Shown here in pieces: positions 44,474 to 53,823 of a stretch of 64,000 bases of DNA. The stretch is from Asparagopsis taxiformis (taxonomy: Eukaryota > Rhodophyta > Florideophyceae > Bonnemaisoniales > Bonnemaisoniaceae). Position 1 is the stretch's first letter. Every line of letters begins with the position of its first letter. Location of the stretch: contig JALQPE010002970.1 of the NCBI GenBank assembly GCA_030407315.1, positions 1 through 64,000 on the forward strand, read 5' to 3'. A model generated the notes under the pieces. That model did not search any database and was not told where the DNA came from. It was given only the letters and a program-made list of their open reading frames with translations. Made by a program: the position numbers and the translations under genes.

Positions 44474-46293
44474 TCAGAGACCAACGCGAACAGCCGCTAC
44501 GAGAATTGCCTCCTCAACCTTCGTCTCAAACCGAGCCGCAAATCCCGTGTATTCCAGACCCTCTGTCCTCGATCTCACCCGCATCCCCCTTCTCAGTTTC
44601 GGACTGTTCACTTCCATCACACTGCCCTCACATTTCACTATCTCACAGTACTTCTTCATCATCATTCCCTCCCCCCTGTAGCGCACAATGTGACCAGCTG
44701 TTGCGCAGCTTCCCTGTCCATCGCACAGTACTCTTGCGACGACGTGACGCTCGTACACCAGCTCTGTGCTGTGTAGATGTGAGAGAGCTGCTGCATCGAT
44801 GCATGCGTTGTTCCCATCAACTGCACTATTCACAGCGGGAGTTTGTGCAATTTGGGCATTTTCGGGAGAAGGTAATGGTGGTAGAGGACGTGGCGTCGTA
44901 TATATGACCTCGCGTTGATTGGGATCACATGTGATTGGGTGTGGCTTCAGTTTGGTCGATATGCAATAGGCGTACTCTGGAAGGAACCCACACGCGTCTC
45001 CGGGGAGGCAATTGCGGTTTCCACACTCGCATTTTTCGCGATCGTCGTCGTTAGGCAAGCAATAACAATCTCTCCCATTTCGACATTTTCCGCCTCCATT
45101 CTTATAACACGATCGTTGACCAGTGCAATCATCGTCAATCTCGCAAGTATCGTAACTGAAATTACCTTTTCTTTGTGAAGGCGATGGGAAGGATGATATT
45201 ATGGGTGTCTTGCGATCTTCTCGTGTCAAACTGCAATTGAGCGGCATATGAAGATTTTCTGATACGCAATATAGATGATAGTCGGGAAGGAAACCACAGA
45301 CATCGCCTGGAAGACATTCTGGATTCAGACATGAACACACTTTGTCCTCATACACCCTTGGTGTGCAAGTACAATCATCACGGCCATCACAATCTAGATC
45401 CGTTTCGATATTTTCGTCATAAAACGTGCACATCCTATCTCCGGCACACTCATCCGATGTCTTACAATCCTCATCAGTGAACTTTTGGCCGGGCTGCGAC
45501 GTCGGTGCTGGTGCCGTGACATTAGGACAGACAATGGGAAGTTCATTCAACGAAAGAGATGTGCAGAAGATGCCATGTTCTGTTGTACATTGCTCGCCTT
45601 GGACACACTGTGGATATTTACATGAGCACTGAGCTTCATTTTCGTCGTCCGGATAACAAGTACAGTATCTGTGGCCGTTACACGGTTTATCTCCGTCGGT
45701 TTCGACGCAGGATCGCCCCACGGCACAATCGTCATCATACTTACATCTATCAAAGCTGAATCCGCCAGGATCGGATGGTAACGGAGTCGCACATGTTATT
45801 TCGTCGTTTCCAGATTCCTTTGCAGCTAGTCTTGAAAGACACATATTTTGTCCACTATCGGTCTGTAGACATCGCTCCCCGATCGGACACGGAGTATCGC
45901 AATCACAGTGCATGGCGGAGTCTTCTTTTTGGCGGCAGATGCATTCTTTTGAGGCAGCGGAACATGAGTCAAGCGGGGTTGTGTTGATATCCATGCAGAT
46001 TCGTGGTGGGACACAAAACTCAATTTCGAATACGTCACAAACATCGCCATTGAGTCCGTATCGGAGAACAAAGGGTTTAAAGTCCAGATGTGGGAGTGGT
46101 GAAGGGTTGAGAAAGGATTTTTGTGAGATACGACGGTTTGATTGTTTTCGAACAAGCCCTTTTTTCCGGAGATGGTGAAAGTTTGGAACTTGGTTTGAAT
46201 CGTTGGGGAGGCGAACGTCATCCTGGTGGTTACCAGAATAGTTATGAGCGTTGCTGCGAGCAGTGTGCTGGTGGGTTGCAGTGAATTTGGCAT
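44474..46293 (-). CDS. gene 5: secreted protein with four 12-Cys-type repeats and the C-terminal domain, one-base frameshift near its start
   Basis: The signal peptide (MPNSLQPTSTLLAATLITIL) begins at ATG 46293, but its frame differs by one base from the body. A run of six A at 46162-46167 (GGAAAAAAGGG on the minus strand) is the likely site; one added A gives 607 codons and joins the signal peptide to ...GLVRKQSNRRISQKS. The alternative start at 46375 in the body frame lacks a signal peptide. Repeat 1 is divergent (GDVCDVFEIEFC...); repeats 2-4 (RCKYDDDC, DCKTSDEC, TCEIDDDC) fit the family. The C-terminal domain follows, from ACIDAAALSHL to AVRVGL at 44474. It is the longest member and the upstream end of the array. 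Could be intact if the homopolymer is miscounted. Confidence 0.85.
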
Positions 46294-46512
46294 TTTGACG
46301 GAGTCGGTGCAAGGGGATGTGTTCAAGGTTGTCTGATGGCATGTGGGTTGCGTGTAGGTGACTAAATAGTGCCAATTGTGGGCTGGGATACGCAACTGTG
46401 CTGAAAGAAAAGTTCTTGCTAGTTATTGAAAGTTACGACTGGATGATTGATCGTGGCAACAAGGAGATGGACTTATCATGCTTGGCGGCAAGTAATGCAA
46501 TAGTGTTCGAAG

Positions 46513-46935
46513 ATGTGGCCCAGTTGCGAAACGGCGGAATTGAATGATGCAATTGCGATGGGTCTCTACGCCAGTAGAAAATTTATCTCATGCTACGCAT
46601 GCAGCTCATATGTGCAGCTCGAGAGGACCCAGCTTGATCTGCCATATCATGTTCAATTAAACACTCTTGAGAGTAAGCAAGTGGGCTCTGTGTCATCAAT
46701 TATGACAGCTGCAATGATCAAGCACGCAACCGGCAGGTCGTATGACGTGAAAAAGATTGCGAACGATGTGTATGAATCGAGTGGTTCAATTTCGCAAGGA
46801 GCGCATTGTTCACTCAATTCGGTTTGGAAGTTCTACGCAGAATACACCGTTGATGTGCGACTAGCTGGCATCGAACGATGGTGGCAACCTGGTGGGTGTT
46901 GCTGGGGAGGCGTCTGTCGCGTTTCGAACTTGTGA
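46513..46935 (+). CDS. hypothetical 140-residue protein
   Basis: An open frame from ATG 46513 to a stop at 46933-46935, starting MWPSCETAELNDAIAMGLYA and ending with a Cys/Gly/Trp-rich tail (WWQPGGCCWGGVC). It has no family motif that I recognise, no signal peptide, and lies on the opposite strand to the gene array, divergent from gene 5. Composition is protein-like but a chance ORF is possible. Confidence 0.25.
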   Translation: MWPSCETAELNDAIAMGLYASRKFISCYACSSYVQLERTQLDLPYHVQLNTLESKQVGSVSSIMTAAMIKHATGRSYDVKKIANDVYESSGSISQGAHCSLNSVWKFYAEYTVDVRLAGIERWWQPGGCCWGGVCRVSNL

Positions 46936-47458
46936 ATTGTTGAAGACTCGTCCGCGCATTCGACCAAGGCTGGAGCATAAACACGATGAGTGACTCTCGA
47001 CAGCTCTGATACCCTCAACCAAACTGCCAAGTTTCGTATGACCTGGCAAGGCACGCAGCTCGCTTCCGGTGATGCGTTTGTCGCAAGGCAGGATGCGCAA
47101 CGAATATATTAAGACTTGTTTCCGATGCATTGCGCTGCATCGCATTTTCATTTATGTTCGATTGCGTGTTTCGCGGTATCCGCTCAGCGATTGTCTCGTG
47201 GGAGGCGTTTCCGTTCAGCGGAAAATAGATCGGCATAGTTTTGTCTCAATTTACTGTCATTCCTTTTTCAAATTTTAAAATTAGTCATATAGGAAATCTG
47301 AAGCATACGATGCTGTCCGGCCGTATAGTGATCATGCGGTTTTTCAGCCCGCGTCGAATCGGCACGTGCGGAGTAACACGTGCAAATCATCTGTTAATCC
47401 GACCGCGAAGGAGGAACGAAAAACTAAATGCAGTATTCCCGATTCATGAAATCACTGC

Positions 47459-47462
47459 AAAA
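47459..47462 (-). terminator. RNA polymerase III T-run
   Basis: TTTT on the minus strand, two bases after the tRNA discriminator base. Confidence 0.6.
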
Positions 47463-47464
47463 TT

Positions 47465-47538
47465 TACCCCCAGCAGGGCTCGAACCTGCGACCCTGGCGT
47501 TATTAGCACCATGCTCTAACCAACTGAGCTATGGAGGC
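47465..47538 (-). tRNA. tRNA-Ile (anticodon AAT)
   Basis: The minus strand folds fully: acceptor GCCTCCA with TGGGGGT (G1-U72 and one internal G-U), TA, D arm GCTCAGTTGGTTAGAGC, anticodon stem TGGTG/CGCCA around the loop CTAATAA, variable loop GGGTC, T arm GCAGGTTCGAGCCCTGC, discriminator A. The loop gives anticodon AAT, read as inosine-AU for isoleucine. There is no intron and no encoded CCA, as expected for a eukaryotic nuclear gene. Box A and box B are intact. Confidence 0.96.
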
Positions 47539-48232
47539 TCACTCGCTGATCCTGCAGGGGGAACTATCATGATAAAAATCTGGCGTTCATTCAGAGCAGC
47601 AAAGTGGCTAAGAAATCTGAGCCCCAACCTTCTTGGTTGTGAAGGGTACGACTGCGATGGAAAAATAGGATTCAGTAAAACCCAGGATCGAGTCTCGGCT
47701 CCCTCAGCAACAGTGATGCTTGGGTGAAAATCCCCCCGGGCACATGGAACGACACACAGAAATGAACTACCTGTGCAGGTAGTCAAGCTGAACAATACTT
47801 TCCCTCCAGTTCCTGAATATATCACATGCATCTCCCAAGTACCCGCAAAAGTACGAGATGAACAGTTTCCGATATTCAGTCCTTTTCCGTACTTCATCGC
47901 ACAGCTCCGCCGTAAAGCTAATAGAGCATATCGGTTGTTTTGTTTTTATTTGGTCATTCCATTTCGGAAAACATAGACTCGTATTAACTGTAGAAATCCA
48001 GTATTGAGTCGCAACACCACAAACAAAGTGGGATGATCTGTTCGAATGAGCCTTTCAAATCGTGCGGTTCCAACTGCTGAACCATACCAGAGGCGAGCAG
48101 ACTGCCGCACACCACAGAGCCTCCAGGAATACTTCAGTAGGGCTAGAAACGTGGAGCCTCGAAAGAAAGGCAGAAGAGATAAAAGACACTGACTGCTCTA
48201 AAAGGGAAAGCGAAAGAGCTTAGGGTGAAGCC
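47539..48232. other. intergenic, nothing recognised
   Basis: No coding or repeat signal apart from the target duplication AAGCC at 48228-48232. Confidence 0.45.
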
Positions 48233-48560
48233 TGTAGTTAATCGTGGTTTGAGTTTTTGTTGAGGTGGTTTTTCCTGCCTCCTTTACTTCTACTCTCTGC
48301 TACCTGCGTTTAAATACACTCGATATCTCCCTAGCTATGTTTTCTGTTTCATTGACTATGTCCAATTCCCAGCGATAAACAGCTTGCACCGCCAAAGTTT
48401 CCTAGTTAGCCAGTCAAAAAGAAAAGGTCTTCCATTAATTGTGTAGCATTTGGCTGCGCCAAACGGAGTCTTGAGAGGAAATACAGGAAAGATGATAATG
48501 GGCATAATAGAACCGAATTTGGGATCTCCATTTGAATCGCATTATTTGGAATGCGTGACA
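48233..48560 (-). repeat. 3' LTR of the gypsy element
   Basis: 328 bp with TG...CA ends. A TATTTAAA on the minus strand inside it is a possible TATA element. Confidence 0.94.
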
Positions 48561-48573
48561 GCCCCTTCTTTTT
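48561..48573 (-). other. polypurine tract of the gypsy element
   Basis: The minus strand reads AAAAAGAAGGGGC directly before the 3' LTR. Confidence 0.8.
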
Positions 48574-48582
48574 GAAGAGCCA

Positions 48583-51500
48583 CTAAGCATTTCGAGCAGC
48601 TCTGACCAGATCTTGGTCTGAATAGCTGTCTAGAAACCTGTCCAGCAACACTGGAATATCCTCGCGCATGATGTCCATTGGCTCCCATGTAGGCTCCTCG
48701 TGGTCAAATCCACGCCACTTGCAGCAAACTTCATAGCGTCCAATTGCTTCATTGAAGCGTAATCCTAGTATCTTAGTGACGGTTTCGTAGTGCGGGCTAT
48801 TGTGGTCAATAGAATCCAATAAATCTTGAGTGACGTCCAGCGATGAATCAGCATAGAACTTGAGTCTATTGCAATGAATTGTGTGTAGTTTCTTGGATAT
48901 CATATCTTCCACCTCGTAGGTGTAATCTGATAATGCCCTTGTGATTCTCTGCGGCCCTGTCCATTTGACTCGCAACTTATCTCCATGTTGAGATACAACC
49001 TTAGCTACCAATACGAAATCCCCGACATCAAAGTTGACATCTTGTACATTAGTTTTTTCGTTGTGAGCTTTGATTGAACGTTCCCTATTTCTTGTTCTGC
49101 TTGCTGCAACACTTTTGTGAAACTCCTCCAATGATTGTTGGAGTGACTGCACATTGCATATCTTCTGTGCTTTGACGAAAGATATGCTCTTGGTTTTTGT
49201 AGCACGTGGATTGAGCATCGTTCGCAATGGATTGTCTGCAGGAAGCTGTGTCATTATTGTTATCGGCGCAAGGTTAGCTAGTCCAGTGCGAGGTGTGTGG
49301 TTAATTATGCTTTGAACAAGTGGTAGCACAGATGGCCAATCCTTTTCGCGCATGCGAAACTCAGAAAGAAGAGCTCTCGTTGCCCTTAAGACTTGTTTGC
49401 ATATAGCCTCAACTGTTCCATTGGCTTGTGGAGTGTATGGGGTTGTAAAATGATGCTGCGCATGTAATGAACGGTTGAGTGCATTCATCAATGTATTTTT
49501 AAAATGCGGACCGCGATCTGAGTTCCATGATAGGACGACACCGAATGTTGTAAACCACTTGAGCAATGTTTGACATGTTGTCAGCGCATCAGCATTCTTG
49601 CAAGGTTCAAGCCAGCTGTACATGGAAGCGTCATCCATGACTATTAGCACGTAGCTGTAACCATCTTTGCTGTCCCCCATGTATAAAAAATCAAAATGAA
49701 TGAGCTCGTTCGGTTTGTCTGCATGTAGTGCATGCCCCATTGGCCTTGCTACCTTCTCTCCGCCAATCGTGGATAAGCAATGCAAGCAAGAATTGCAGAA
49801 CGCCTTGATGTCCGCCTCGATTGTATTCCATACACAGTAAGACTTGATTGCAAATGTAGTTGCAGCGACTCCGCGATGACCTCCACGACCGCAATGACCC
49901 ACAATGCATATACGCATCTGCAATTGGATGGAATTAGAAGGTATCCAGATTGTCCCAGATTCAGAACGTATCAATCCATCTTGAAGACATCCCATGGGTT
50001 CCTCCCCTTCGTCTAATGCCGCACGCTGCGCGGTGTAAATTTCCTCGTCACTGGGCCAGGTAAAATCAGGATCTAAGTCAGGCGCGACTGGTGCGCGAAA
50101 TAATGCAGAAAGTTGCACGGATTTACCTTCATGCAGGGGCTTACTGCCCCAGCGCGAGAGGAGGTCTGCCCAAACATTATCATCTCCAGCAACATGAGAA
50201 ATAGTGTAGCGAAAAGCAGAAAGTTTCAAAGCCCAACGCTCAACCTTATTGGCTACATGCTTGGTGATGCCTGGTTTTGTCGAGTAGGGATCGAAAATAA
50301 ACGTGAGGTTCTTGTGATCTGTGAATATGTTGAATCCTCTTGGTCGCATGAGAAGGTAGTCTAGGCGTGTGACAGAAGACACAATAGCATATGCTTCTTT
50401 CTCAATTGTAGACCATCGGCTACTAGCACCTCTGAATGAGCCAGATAGAAACGCAAGAGGCTCATGATGCTGTTCAGCAAATTGTATATCCACCTCATTG
50501 GTTGGCACTTGTGTTAAAATCCCTGCCCAATGCTCTTCAGATGCATCTGTAAACAACTGGAAAGCCTTAGAATCATCTGGATGTGCTAGCATCACGGAAT
50601 TTGCTAGTGCATTGCGCACAGCCCCAAACGTTTCCTGGTGTTCGTCTGTCCACAACTGTGAATGCAGTTGGAATTGGGATGCTGCTCTCCGGGTACGAGC
50701 TCCGACGGCTTCATAGACCTTTTCCAATACGCGAACAAGAGGAGCAACAAGCTGTGTGAATTGTGGAATAACACTGCGCATCCAATTGGCTGCACAGATG
50801 AACTGCTGTAAATCAGCTCCAGTCATAGGCGTTTGTAATTGAAGGAGACTTTGAAGTCTGCTGGGATCCATTGTTATGCCACCACTGGATATAATTCGTC
50901 CACACCATTTAACCTCCGAAAGGAATAAGCGACACTTAGTAGCATGAAGCTTGATTCGTTTCTTCCTGCATATTGTAAACAGTAATCGAAGCTTTAGAAT
51001 GAGTAAGTGTGCAGACTTTGCGTACAATAGTAAATCATCCAGCCATTGTATGATGTCATTCTTCATCACTCCTAGAAGCTGCTGTAGCGTACTCTGAAAG
51101 AAGGCTGCAGCATTTGTTTGGCCCTGCAACACTCTGGTTGGAGTGTAAACACCATCACAAGTGATAAAGCTTTGGCATTCCTGTGAATCCTTATCAAGAG
51201 CAAGCTGAAAGTAGCCATGACATAGATCAATTATAGCATAGCATTTCGTACCAGCTAATTGGGCCGTTGCTGATTCAATGTTCGGCATCGGCCAACAGTG
51301 TGGGACAGTCTGCATGTTAACGGGACGAAGGTCGACAGTAAAACGAAATCCTTCTGGACCAGACTTGGGGACAATGAGTGGAGCGCAAGCCCATGCACTC
51401 TCATTATTAGATTTGACGATACCGAGCCGTATGAATTCATCAATCTTGTTACGCATAAATTCCTGTTGTTGCGGGGTATACCGACGTACTTTGACACGAA

Positions 51501-53442
51501 CTGGCTTTGCATCATCTTTCAAACGGATCTTCATAGGGAGAGCTCTGATTGGCGGATCTGTTCCCAGCTTTGTTCGGAATATGTCTGCAAACTCGAACAA
51601 TAGAGTGCTGAATTCTTGAACATAGTCCTGTGGTAATCCTTCCCTTACAGCATTGTCAATCATGGCTTGTATATTCGCTTGAACTTCTTCAACACTCTCT
51701 TCACCAATAATATCTTCTAGCGTTTCGAGTGCAATGCCATCGTCATATAAAGCGTCTGCGGTAATTGCAGTGTGCATACTTTCCGTACTGTTATCACCTT
51801 GCAAATCTTTGGGTCCAATAGTGTGTTCGTCTGCATCTAGGTGCAGTGGCATCTCTGTGACATTTGCCTCATTTGGATATGTCTGTCCGAGAATCATTGC
51901 CAAGTTAGTTGTATGGGGCGGAGCATGACTGTCTGTACGTCTCTGGGAACGACATTCAAAGCCGACATCCGAGAAGTCTGTGTCGTGGTATATACTACGT
52001 ACGGACACAATGTGGGCGTCCAGGTTGAATCCTAGTGACTGCAGTACAGGGCGTGATATAAGAACTTCAGGCATGTTATGATCAAAGACTAGGAATTCCA
52101 AATTGCGTAGTCGAAACGGGCCCTCAGATGTCATGAGTGTTGTTGACAGTCTTGCCTTTTTGTGTGCATATATCCTTGTGGTGTCACCAGATGTGTCAAT
52201 AGCCAATGATACCGGTACTGGATTGGACAATGGGAGCACAGATACAAATACTCCCTGCTCCGCGCATTTGTCAAGGTGATTCTGGCTTAATGCAGAGTGA
52301 TCTGCTCCATAATCACCGTTGACGATTACACTCACAGTGTCAGCCAGTTTTGCAAAGTACCTGCCAGTTCCCTGTAATGCTTCACGAGCTTCGGAATCAT
52401 GATTATATGACAAAGAGTTTAGTCTTCCGGATTTAGATCGCTCCGCATAATATTCCTTCAGAAACTTTTCCTTCTCCTTGCTGCTAGTTCTAGGACAATC
52501 CCTTATCATATGCCTTCCATTGCACTTTTCCTTATTGAGGCATAAAGGTAACTGCTTCTTGGATGCATCCTGGCTCTTATCTTCACCTGCGGCAGCTGCG
52601 ATATTCTTACTACTAGCCGTGCTTACCGTATTTGAACGTTTTGGTAGCGAACAGGGAGATTCAGATAGTGTTGGGGTGTTACGATTAGTTCTAGCTGGAA
52701 TGCAAGCGGCTGAGCTATGAAATGATGTATTTTTCAAGGCCTCAGAAGTATTCGCAATCTCTCCAGCTAGTATTTCACCTCTCTGTTGATCCACTGATGC
52801 GGATCGGACAGGGATGAAGGGGTTACATTGTACAGCTTGCTCAACCACATACTGGTAGAACGAAAGCCAATCAGTTTTCAATGCAGTCTTACACAGGCTC
52901 AGATCTGCCAGTATCTTACCCTGCAACTCTGCAGGCTTCAGGAGAGCGCATATGTGTGTAGTAGCCACCTGTGGGTTGATTGTTATTAGTGTATCCCAGT
53001 GCCTGCTCCTGAGAAACTTTTTGTATTCCATGAACAGGTTCTTTATACGAAGCTCTGGGTCATCCTCGTATATATTGATTTGCACGTTCGCTATGACAGC
53101 CTGTTCCAAATCATGGGGTGTGATGGAGTCGAGAGAGATGGCAGTCTTCTCTTCCAACCATTTCTTTAGAACGTCCTCATTAAGCTCTTCCACTGTATTG
53201 ACGTCTTTGAATTCCTTGAACTCAACGAGAGACAGCAGCAGGTCGGGGTCGAATGAAGATTTGAGTGAGATAGCAGTAGCTACTCCACCTTGCGCATCAA
53301 TGTCGCTAATGCGCTGTAGGTACCGTTGACGTGCTTTCACGAATTCGTCAATGGCTTTGCGACCAAGCTGTCGCAACTCCGGGTGTGTGATAGGGGTGAA
53401 AAGTTGTTGCCCTGTGTGGTGACAGCTGTTTGTAGGTGTCAT
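48583..53442 (-). CDS. gag-pol: gypsy gag-pol polyprotein, uninterrupted, with C-terminal chromodomain
   Basis: 1619 residues from ATG 53442 (MTPTNSCHHTG). Gag occupies the first ~330 residues with a zinc knuckle (CNGRHMIRDCP, about 300). Protease has the unusual active site GDYGADHSAL (about 376). Reverse transcriptase shows TVDLRPVNMQ, IIDLCHGYFQLALD and IIQWLDDLLLYAKS (about 804). RNase H has LFTDASEEHWAGIL (about 966). Integrase has the zinc site HCGRGGHRG...CNSCLHC (1184-1220) and D, D, E in HFDFLY, WNSDRGPHF and YTPQANGTVEAI. The last ~60 residues form a chromodomain (YEVCCKWRGF to PTWEPMDI), which in chromoviruses steers integration to marked chromatin. No stop or shift, so this copy may be competent. 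Confidence 0.95.
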   Translation of the reverse strand: MTPTNSCHHTGQQLFTPITHPELRQLGRKAIDEFVKARQRYLQRISDIDAQGGVATAISLKSSFDPDLLLSLVEFKEFKDVNTVEELNEDVLKKWLEEKTAISLDSITPHDLEQAVIANVQINIYEDDPELRIKNLFMEYKKFLRSRHWDTLITINPQVATTHICALLKPAELQGKILADLSLCKTALKTDWLSFYQYVVEQAVQCNPFIPVRSASVDQQRGEILAGEIANTSEALKNTSFHSSAACIPARTNRNTPTLSESPCSLPKRSNTVSTASSKNIAAAAGEDKSQDASKKQLPLCLNKEKCNGRHMIRDCPRTSSKEKEKFLKEYYAERSKSGRLNSLSYNHDSEAREALQGTGRYFAKLADTVSVIVNGDYGADHSALSQNHLDKCAEQGVFVSVLPLSNPVPVSLAIDTSGDTTRIYAHKKARLSTTLMTSEGPFRLRNLEFLVFDHNMPEVLISRPVLQSLGFNLDAHIVSVRSIYHDTDFSDVGFECRSQRRTDSHAPPHTTNLAMILGQTYPNEANVTEMPLHLDADEHTIGPKDLQGDNSTESMHTAITADALYDDGIALETLEDIIGEESVEEVQANIQAMIDNAVREGLPQDYVQEFSTLLFEFADIFRTKLGTDPPIRALPMKIRLKDDAKPVRVKVRRYTPQQQEFMRNKIDEFIRLGIVKSNNESAWACAPLIVPKSGPEGFRFTVDLRPVNMQTVPHCWPMPNIESATAQLAGTKCYAIIDLCHGYFQLALDKDSQECQSFITCDGVYTPTRVLQGQTNAAAFFQSTLQQLLGVMKNDIIQWLDDLLLYAKSAHLLILKLRLLFTICRKKRIKLHATKCRLFLSEVKWCGRIISSGGITMDPSRLQSLLQLQTPMTGADLQQFICAANWMRSVIPQFTQLVAPLVRVLEKVYEAVGARTRRAASQFQLHSQLWTDEHQETFGAVRNALANSVMLAHPDDSKAFQLFTDASEEHWAGILTQVPTNEVDIQFAEQHHEPLAFLSGSFRGASSRWSTIEKEAYAIVSSVTRLDYLLMRPRGFNIFTDHKNLTFIFDPYSTKPGITKHVANKVERWALKLSAFRYTISHVAGDDNVWADLLSRWGSKPLHEGKSVQLSALFRAPVAPDLDPDFTWPSDEEIYTAQRAALDEGEEPMGCLQDGLIRSESGTIWIPSNSIQLQMRICIVGHCGRGGHRGVAATTFAIKSYCVWNTIEADIKAFCNSCLHCLSTIGGEKVARPMGHALHADKPNELIHFDFLYMGDSKDGYSYVLIVMDDASMYSWLEPCKNADALTTCQTLLKWFTTFGVVLSWNSDRGPHFKNTLMNALNRSLHAQHHFTTPYTPQANGTVEAICKQVLRATRALLSEFRMREKDWPSVLPLVQSIINHTPRTGLANLAPITIMTQLPADNPLRTMLNPRATKTKSISFVKAQKICNVQSLQQSLEEFHKSVAASRTRNRERSIKAHNEKTNVQDVNFDVGDFVLVAKVVSQHGDKLRVKWTGPQRITRALSDYTYEVEDMISKKLHTIHCNRLKFYADSSLDVTQDLLDSIDHNSPHYETVTKILGLRFNEAIGRYEVCCKWRGFDHEEPTWEPMDIMREDIPVLLDRFLDSYSDQDLVRAARNA

Positions 53443-53492
53443 TTTTGGGCAAGAAAACTCAGTAAGCCACAATTGGCTTCACTAGTGATCAC

Positions 53493-53818
53493 TGTAGTTA
53501 ATCGTGGTTTGAGTTTTTGTTGAGGTGGTTTTTCCTGCCTCCTTTACTTCTACTCTCTGCTACCTGCGTTTAAATACACTCGATATCTCCCTAGCTATGT
53601 TTTCTGTTTCATTGACTATGTCCAATTCCCAGCGATAAACAGCTTGCACCGCCAAAGTTTCCTAGTTAGCCAGTCAAAAAAAAAGGTCTTCCATTAATTG
53701 TGTAGCATTGGCTGCGCCAAACGGAGTCTTGAGAGGAAATACAGGAAAGATGATAATGGGCATAATAGAACCGAATTTGGGATCTCCATTTGAATCGCAT
53801 TATTTGGAATGCGTGACA
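53493..53818 (-). repeat. 5' LTR of the gypsy element
   Basis: 326 bp; matches 48233-48560. The sequence just inside it (GTGATCACTAGTG on the minus strand) does not start with TGG, so a standard tRNA primer site is not evident. Confidence 0.94.
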
Positions 53819-53823
53819 AAGCC

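Larger units (their letters stand above)
48233..53818 (-). mobile_element. complete Ty3/gypsy LTR retrotransposon with chromodomain
   Basis: 5586 bp. LTRs are at 48233-48560 (328 bp) and 53493-53818 (326 bp), beginning TGTAGTTAATCG and ending GCGTGACA on the plus strand. They differ, as far as I can see, by two single-base length changes and one base. The target duplication AAGCC is at 48228-48232 and 53819-53823. A single minus-strand ORF covers gag-pol. Young insertion by LTR similarity. Confidence 0.96.

Noticed and set aside
46293..46375. Start of gene 5 at 46375
   Set aside because: That frame gives no signal peptide, while the frame from 46293 does, matching all paralogs.
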